A DNA stretch of 64,000 nucleotides from assembly GCA_963838095.1 (NCBI GenBank), contig CAWIPO010000007.1:186001-250000 (forward strand). Direction: 5' to 3'. The stretch comes from CAWCGU01 sp963838095. Its GTDB lineage: Bacteria > Actinomycetota > Thermoleophilia > Solirubrobacterales > 70-9. Positions 61,550 through 64,000 of this stretch are shown one piece after another; within the stretch, counting starts at the first letter, position 1; the number at the start of each line of letters is the position of its first letter. A model generated the notes under the pieces. That model did not search any database. It worked only from the letters and a program-made list of their open reading frames with translations, and was not told the DNA's origin. A program made the position numbers and the translations under genes.

Positions 61550-62754
61550 CACTCCTCCCTTACGCAACGAATCCCGGAAAAGATCTGTCGGCGGTCCGGG
61601 TTGTCCCAGTTGCGGAAGCTGGTCCGGATGACGCTGCGTCGCGATGCCCACGCACCACCGCGCAGTACCCGGTAGCCGTGGCCGAAAAACTCCTCGGAGT
61701 ACTCGCGATAGGGGAAGGCCTCAAACCCCGGGTAGCCGTCGAACTCTGTGGAGGTCCATTCCCAGACGTCGCCGAGCATCTGCACCGCGCCGCACTCCGA
61801 AGGTGCGTCTCCGTACGCGCCGGCGGGCGCGCACCCGAACGCGAGCAGATCGAGGTTCGCACGCTCCCGATCCGCGCCGGCCGCCGCCGCTTCCCACTCG
61901 AATTCGGTCGGCAGGCGCTTTCCGGCCCAGCGCGCGAACGCCTCGGCCTGGTGGAAGTCCACATGTATGACGGGTAACGCCGGGTCGACCTCCTGCGTGA
62001 GGCCCATCGCGGTCCGAACCCATCCCCCCTCCCCGTCGCGCTCCCAGTACATCGGAGGCTCGGAGCCGGTCTCCTCGACGAAGGCGGCAAAGGCGGCGTT
62101 CGCGACCGGTGTGCGGTCGATCCGGAACGGCTCGAGCTCGATCGTGTGCCGGGGGCGCTCGTTGTCGTAGGCGAACCCGCCCGCCGGCGCTCCGACCTCG
62201 TGCTCGCCGCCCTCCACCGCCACCATCTCCGGCCCCTCCGAGACCGGCTCGGCGCCGGGCGCAGAATCGCGCCCAACCGGGTCGTAGGACTCGACCATCT
62301 GCAGCAGCTGCAGCATCGTCTCGTTGTGCTGGTGCTCGTGAGCCAGGATCAGCTCGTAGACGAACCCGTCCCTGAGCAGCGGCTCGTCGGAACGCAGGTC
62401 GATGGTGTCGAGCACCTCGAGGGTGCGCTTGCGGACCTGATCCAGATAGCTCAGGCACTCCTCACCGCGAAGGATCGGCAGCTCGTTGCGGGTCGCGCGC
62501 GGGTTCTCGATTGCGTCATAGAAGCGGCCAAGGTCGCCGTCGAGCGGCTCGCGACCCCCGATCTCCTGCACCAGCCACAGCTCCTCGAAGTTGCCGATGT
62601 GGCCGATGTCCCAGATCAGCGGGCTCAACAGCGGGTTGTAGACGCGGTTCAGCTGCGCTTCGCTGAGCGGCTCGATCAGCTGAAGCGTCCGCCGACGCGC
62701 CTCCTCGAGGCGGGCCCCGATCTCCTGCTTGGACGGTCTGATAGTGAGGGCCAC
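61549..62754 (-). CDS. egtB: Ergothioneine synthase-type sulfoxide synthase
   Basis: 401 residues. The N-terminal DinB-like part binds iron: H52 in GHIGNFEELW and the pair H139/H143 in LAHEHQHNETML. The C-terminal formylglycine-enzyme-like domain has FDVHQAEAFARWAGKRLP-like VDFHQAEAFARWAGKRLPTE and the closing GYRVLRGGAWASRRSVIRTS and RNWDNPDRRQIFSGIRCV. The enzyme joins hercynine to the sulfur of cysteine or gamma-glutamylcysteine with oxygen. Absence of egtA and egtC next door leaves open which thiol donor is used. It leads a two-gene operon with egtD. Confidence 0.94.
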   Translation of the reverse strand: MALTIRPSKQEIGARLEEARRRTLQLIEPLSEAQLNRVYNPLLSPLIWDIGHIGNFEELWLVQEIGGREPLDGDLGRFYDAIENPRATRNELPILRGEECLSYLDQVRKRTLEVLDTIDLRSDEPLLRDGFVYELILAHEHQHNETMLQLLQMVESYDPVGRDSAPGAEPVSEGPEMVAVEGGEHEVGAPAGGFAYDNERPRHTIELEPFRIDRTPVANAAFAAFVEETGSEPPMYWERDGEGGWVRTAMGLTQEVDPALPVIHVDFHQAEAFARWAGKRLPTEFEWEAAAAGADRERANLDLLAFGCAPAGAYGDAPSECGAVQMLGDVWEWTSTEFDGYPGFEAFPYREYSEEFFGHGYRVLRGGAWASRRSVIRTSFRNWDNPDRRQIFSGIRCVREE

Positions 62755-62838
62755 CGGAGCGGCGATCTCGAAACCCTAGCTAGTGGGCACCCTCGGCCGG
62801 TGATCGACTCGTAGGCGGACCTGTAGGCTGCCGCGCCG

Positions 62839-63606
62839 ATGCGGATCGAGGGCACCAGCGCACTGATCGCGGGCGGGGCTTCCGGGCTCGGGGAGGCCAC
62901 GAGCCGAGCGCTTCACGAGGCCGGCGCGAGCGTCGTGATCGCCGACCTGAACGCGGAGAAGGGAGAGGCGCTCGCCGCCGAGCTTGGCGAGCGGGCCAGG
63001 TTCGTGGAGGCGAACGTGACCGACGAGGACGCCGTTGGCAGCGCGGTCGCGGCCGCCGCCGAGGGCGCCGGCGGGCTGCGGATCTCCGTCTGCTGCGCGG
63101 GGATCGGCTGGGCGCAGCGCACGACCGCGAAGCAGGGAGCGCATGACCTGCAGATCTTTCGCAATGTGATCGAGGTGAACCTGATCGGCACCTTCAACGT
63201 CCTCCGCCTGGCGGCGACGGCGATGAACGAAAACGAGCCGGACGAGGGCGGCGCGCGCGGAGTCTGCGTCAACACCGCCTCGATCGCGGCCTTCGACGGA
63301 CAGATCGGCCAGGTCGCCTACTCGGCGTCCAAAGGCGGGATCGTCGGGCTGACGCTCCCGGCCGCACGCGATCTAGCGAGCCGCGGCATCCGCGTCGTCA
63401 CGATCGCGCCGGGGACGTTCGACACGCCGCTGCTGGCCGCGCTGCCGCAGGAGAACCGCGACGAGCTCGGCGCCGCGATCCCGTTCCCGAGCCGGCTCGG
63501 CGACCCCGTCGAGTTCGCCGCCCTCGCCCGGCACATCGTCGAGAACCCGATGCTGAACGGCGAGACGATCCGCCTCGACGGCGCGCTGCGGATGCCGCCG
63601 AAGTAG
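62839..63606 (+). CDS. Short-chain dehydrogenase, 3-hydroxyacyl-CoA dehydrogenase type-2-like
   Basis: 255 residues. The cofactor site is SALIAGGASGLGEATSRALH, then the acidic VVIADLNAEKGEA that selects NAD. The catalytic triad/tetrad is Ser in NTASIAAFDGQIG and Tyr-x3-Lys in YSASKGGIVGLTLPA. The block TIAPGTFDTPLLAALPQENR is typical of HSD10-type 3-hydroxy-2-methylbutyryl- or 3-hydroxyacyl-CoA dehydrogenases. This would supply the dehydrogenase step of branched or short acyl-CoA oxidation. It diverges from egtB. Confidence 0.9.
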   Translation: MRIEGTSALIAGGASGLGEATSRALHEAGASVVIADLNAEKGEALAAELGERARFVEANVTDEDAVGSAVAAAAEGAGGLRISVCCAGIGWAQRTTAKQGAHDLQIFRNVIEVNLIGTFNVLRLAATAMNENEPDEGGARGVCVNTASIAAFDGQIGQVAYSASKGGIVGLTLPAARDLASRGIRVVTIAPGTFDTPLLAALPQENRDELGAAIPFPSRLGDPVEFAALARHIVENPMLNGETIRLDGALRMPPK

Positions 63607-63609
63607 GGG

Positions 63610-64000
63610 TCACGTGCCCTCGGCTTCCGGGTCTTCGAATACGTCCTTCAACCACGGCGGGGTGACCGCGAAGCTGACCCCCGAGTCCTCGTCTGTGAGC
63701 GATTCGATCGGGATCAGGACCACGCTCGAGGCGGGGGTCCAGCGGATCGGTTGCTCGTCGGAGCCGGTCGCGGCGTTGCCCGCGTGGCTTCCCTCGGAGA
63801 CGAAGAGGCTGAATGTCGACGGGCCCCAGCCGCCGCGCTCGCGCAGCCCGATGCCCTCGGTGACGTCCTTGATCGGCTCCATCCCGGCGTCGGAGCCCCA
63901 GTTGGCGACGCTCTGCTCGTAGTTGTAGCCGTGGTGAGAGCTGGCTCGGGCGTAGGTTCCGTCGGGGCCGATGCGGACGCCGTAGCTCTCCCAGTCGTCC
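63610..64000 (-). CDS. Protein of unknown function, C-terminal part (cut by window edge)
   Basis: The frame is open from the right edge: DDWESYGVRIGPDGTYARAS, SHHGYNYEQSVANWGSDAGM, then GGWGPSTFSLFVSEGSHAGN, ending PPWLKDVFEDPEAEGT at 63610. An internal ATG at 63882 is not needed as a start because the upstream frame is clearly coding. The DDWESYGVRI and SEGSHAGN blocks faintly recall Vps62-like or similar extracellular beta-proteins; this is a guess. It is convergent with the dehydrogenase (3 bp apart). Confidence 0.7.
   Translation of the reverse strand, partial: DDWESYGVRIGPDGTYARASSHHGYNYEQSVANWGSDAGMEPIKDVTEGIGLRERGGWGPSTFSLFVSEGSHAGNAATGSDEQPIRWTPASSVVLIPIESLTDEDSGVSFAVTPPWLKDVFEDPEAEGT

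Overview
The window is a G+C-rich chromosomal segment of an actinobacterium, most likely from the class Thermoleophilia (Solirubrobacterales-like). The reasons are the very high GC3 of every real gene, an F420-type luciferase-like oxidoreductase, an ergothioneine pair (egtB-egtD), a pair of Get3/ArsA-like ATPases as in mycobacteria, and two secreted proteins with the SYANVM...VALSAGAYA-type leader followed by short degenerate repeats that I associate with this group (recollection, not a search). No rRNA, tRNA, CRISPR array, prophage or insertion sequence was seen.

Layout. 0-4.5 kb: the 5' end of prfA, then tyrosinase, an RTX-repeat protein and a catalase-like peroxidase lying between prfA and the DUF1385-rpmE pair. 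4.5-8.1 kb: an etfB-etfA-ETF:quinone oxidoreductase operon with a palindromic operator. 8.1-11.3 kb: three secreted proteins and a B12-binding mutase subunit. 11.3-17.7 kb: a complete oligopeptide ABC operon (order C-A-B-D-F) with an unusual membrane tail on OppF, a hairpin after oppA, a frameshift in oppA and no normal start for oppC. 17.8-28.5 kb: acyl-CoA metabolism (mutase large subunit, thiolase, acyl-CoA dehydrogenase, thioesterase, MeaB chaperone) with pepA, an HxlR regulator and a methyltransferase. 28.5-33.7 kb: an acyltransferase and a methyltransferase-GH57-GT4 glucan cluster like mycobacterial Rv3030-Rv3031-Rv3032. 33.7-43.3 kb: a DipZ-like redox protein, amine oxidase, adenylate cyclase, small stand-alone enzymes, an ECF sigma factor and gamma-glutamyltransferase. 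43.3-48.3 kb: a ParA-FtsZ operon, with long N-terminal extensions on both proteins, diverging from two Get3-like ATPases. 48.3-56.9 kb: an unknown large protein, PilT, PhoD, the principal sigma factor and a YihY/BrkB protein. 57-64 kb: glpX, F420 oxidoreductase, a broken AbiEi/DUF559 gene, egtB-egtD, a short-chain dehydrogenase and a gene cut by the window edge.

How the genes fit together. ETF and ETF-QO pass electrons from acyl-CoA dehydrogenases such as the one at 24.6 kb. The mutase large subunit (17.8 kb), its separate B12 subunit (8.7 kb) and the GTPase chaperone (27.5 kb) form a split B12-dependent acyl-CoA mutase system. Two key residues suggest isobutyryl-CoA rather than methylmalonyl-CoA as substrate. 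The thiolase, thioesterase and short-chain dehydrogenase suit the same catabolism.

Caution. At least six genes (oppA, pepA, the 48.3-50.2 kb gene, the 52.0-52.6 kb gene, phoD and the DUF559 gene) change reading frame while high-GC3 coding character continues in the new frame, and oppC lacks a normal start. Single-base assembly errors are as likely as real gene decay. The strongest candidates for something new are the ParA-FtsZ operon, the ETF-QO lacking one iron-sulfur cysteine, and the OppF-membrane fusion.
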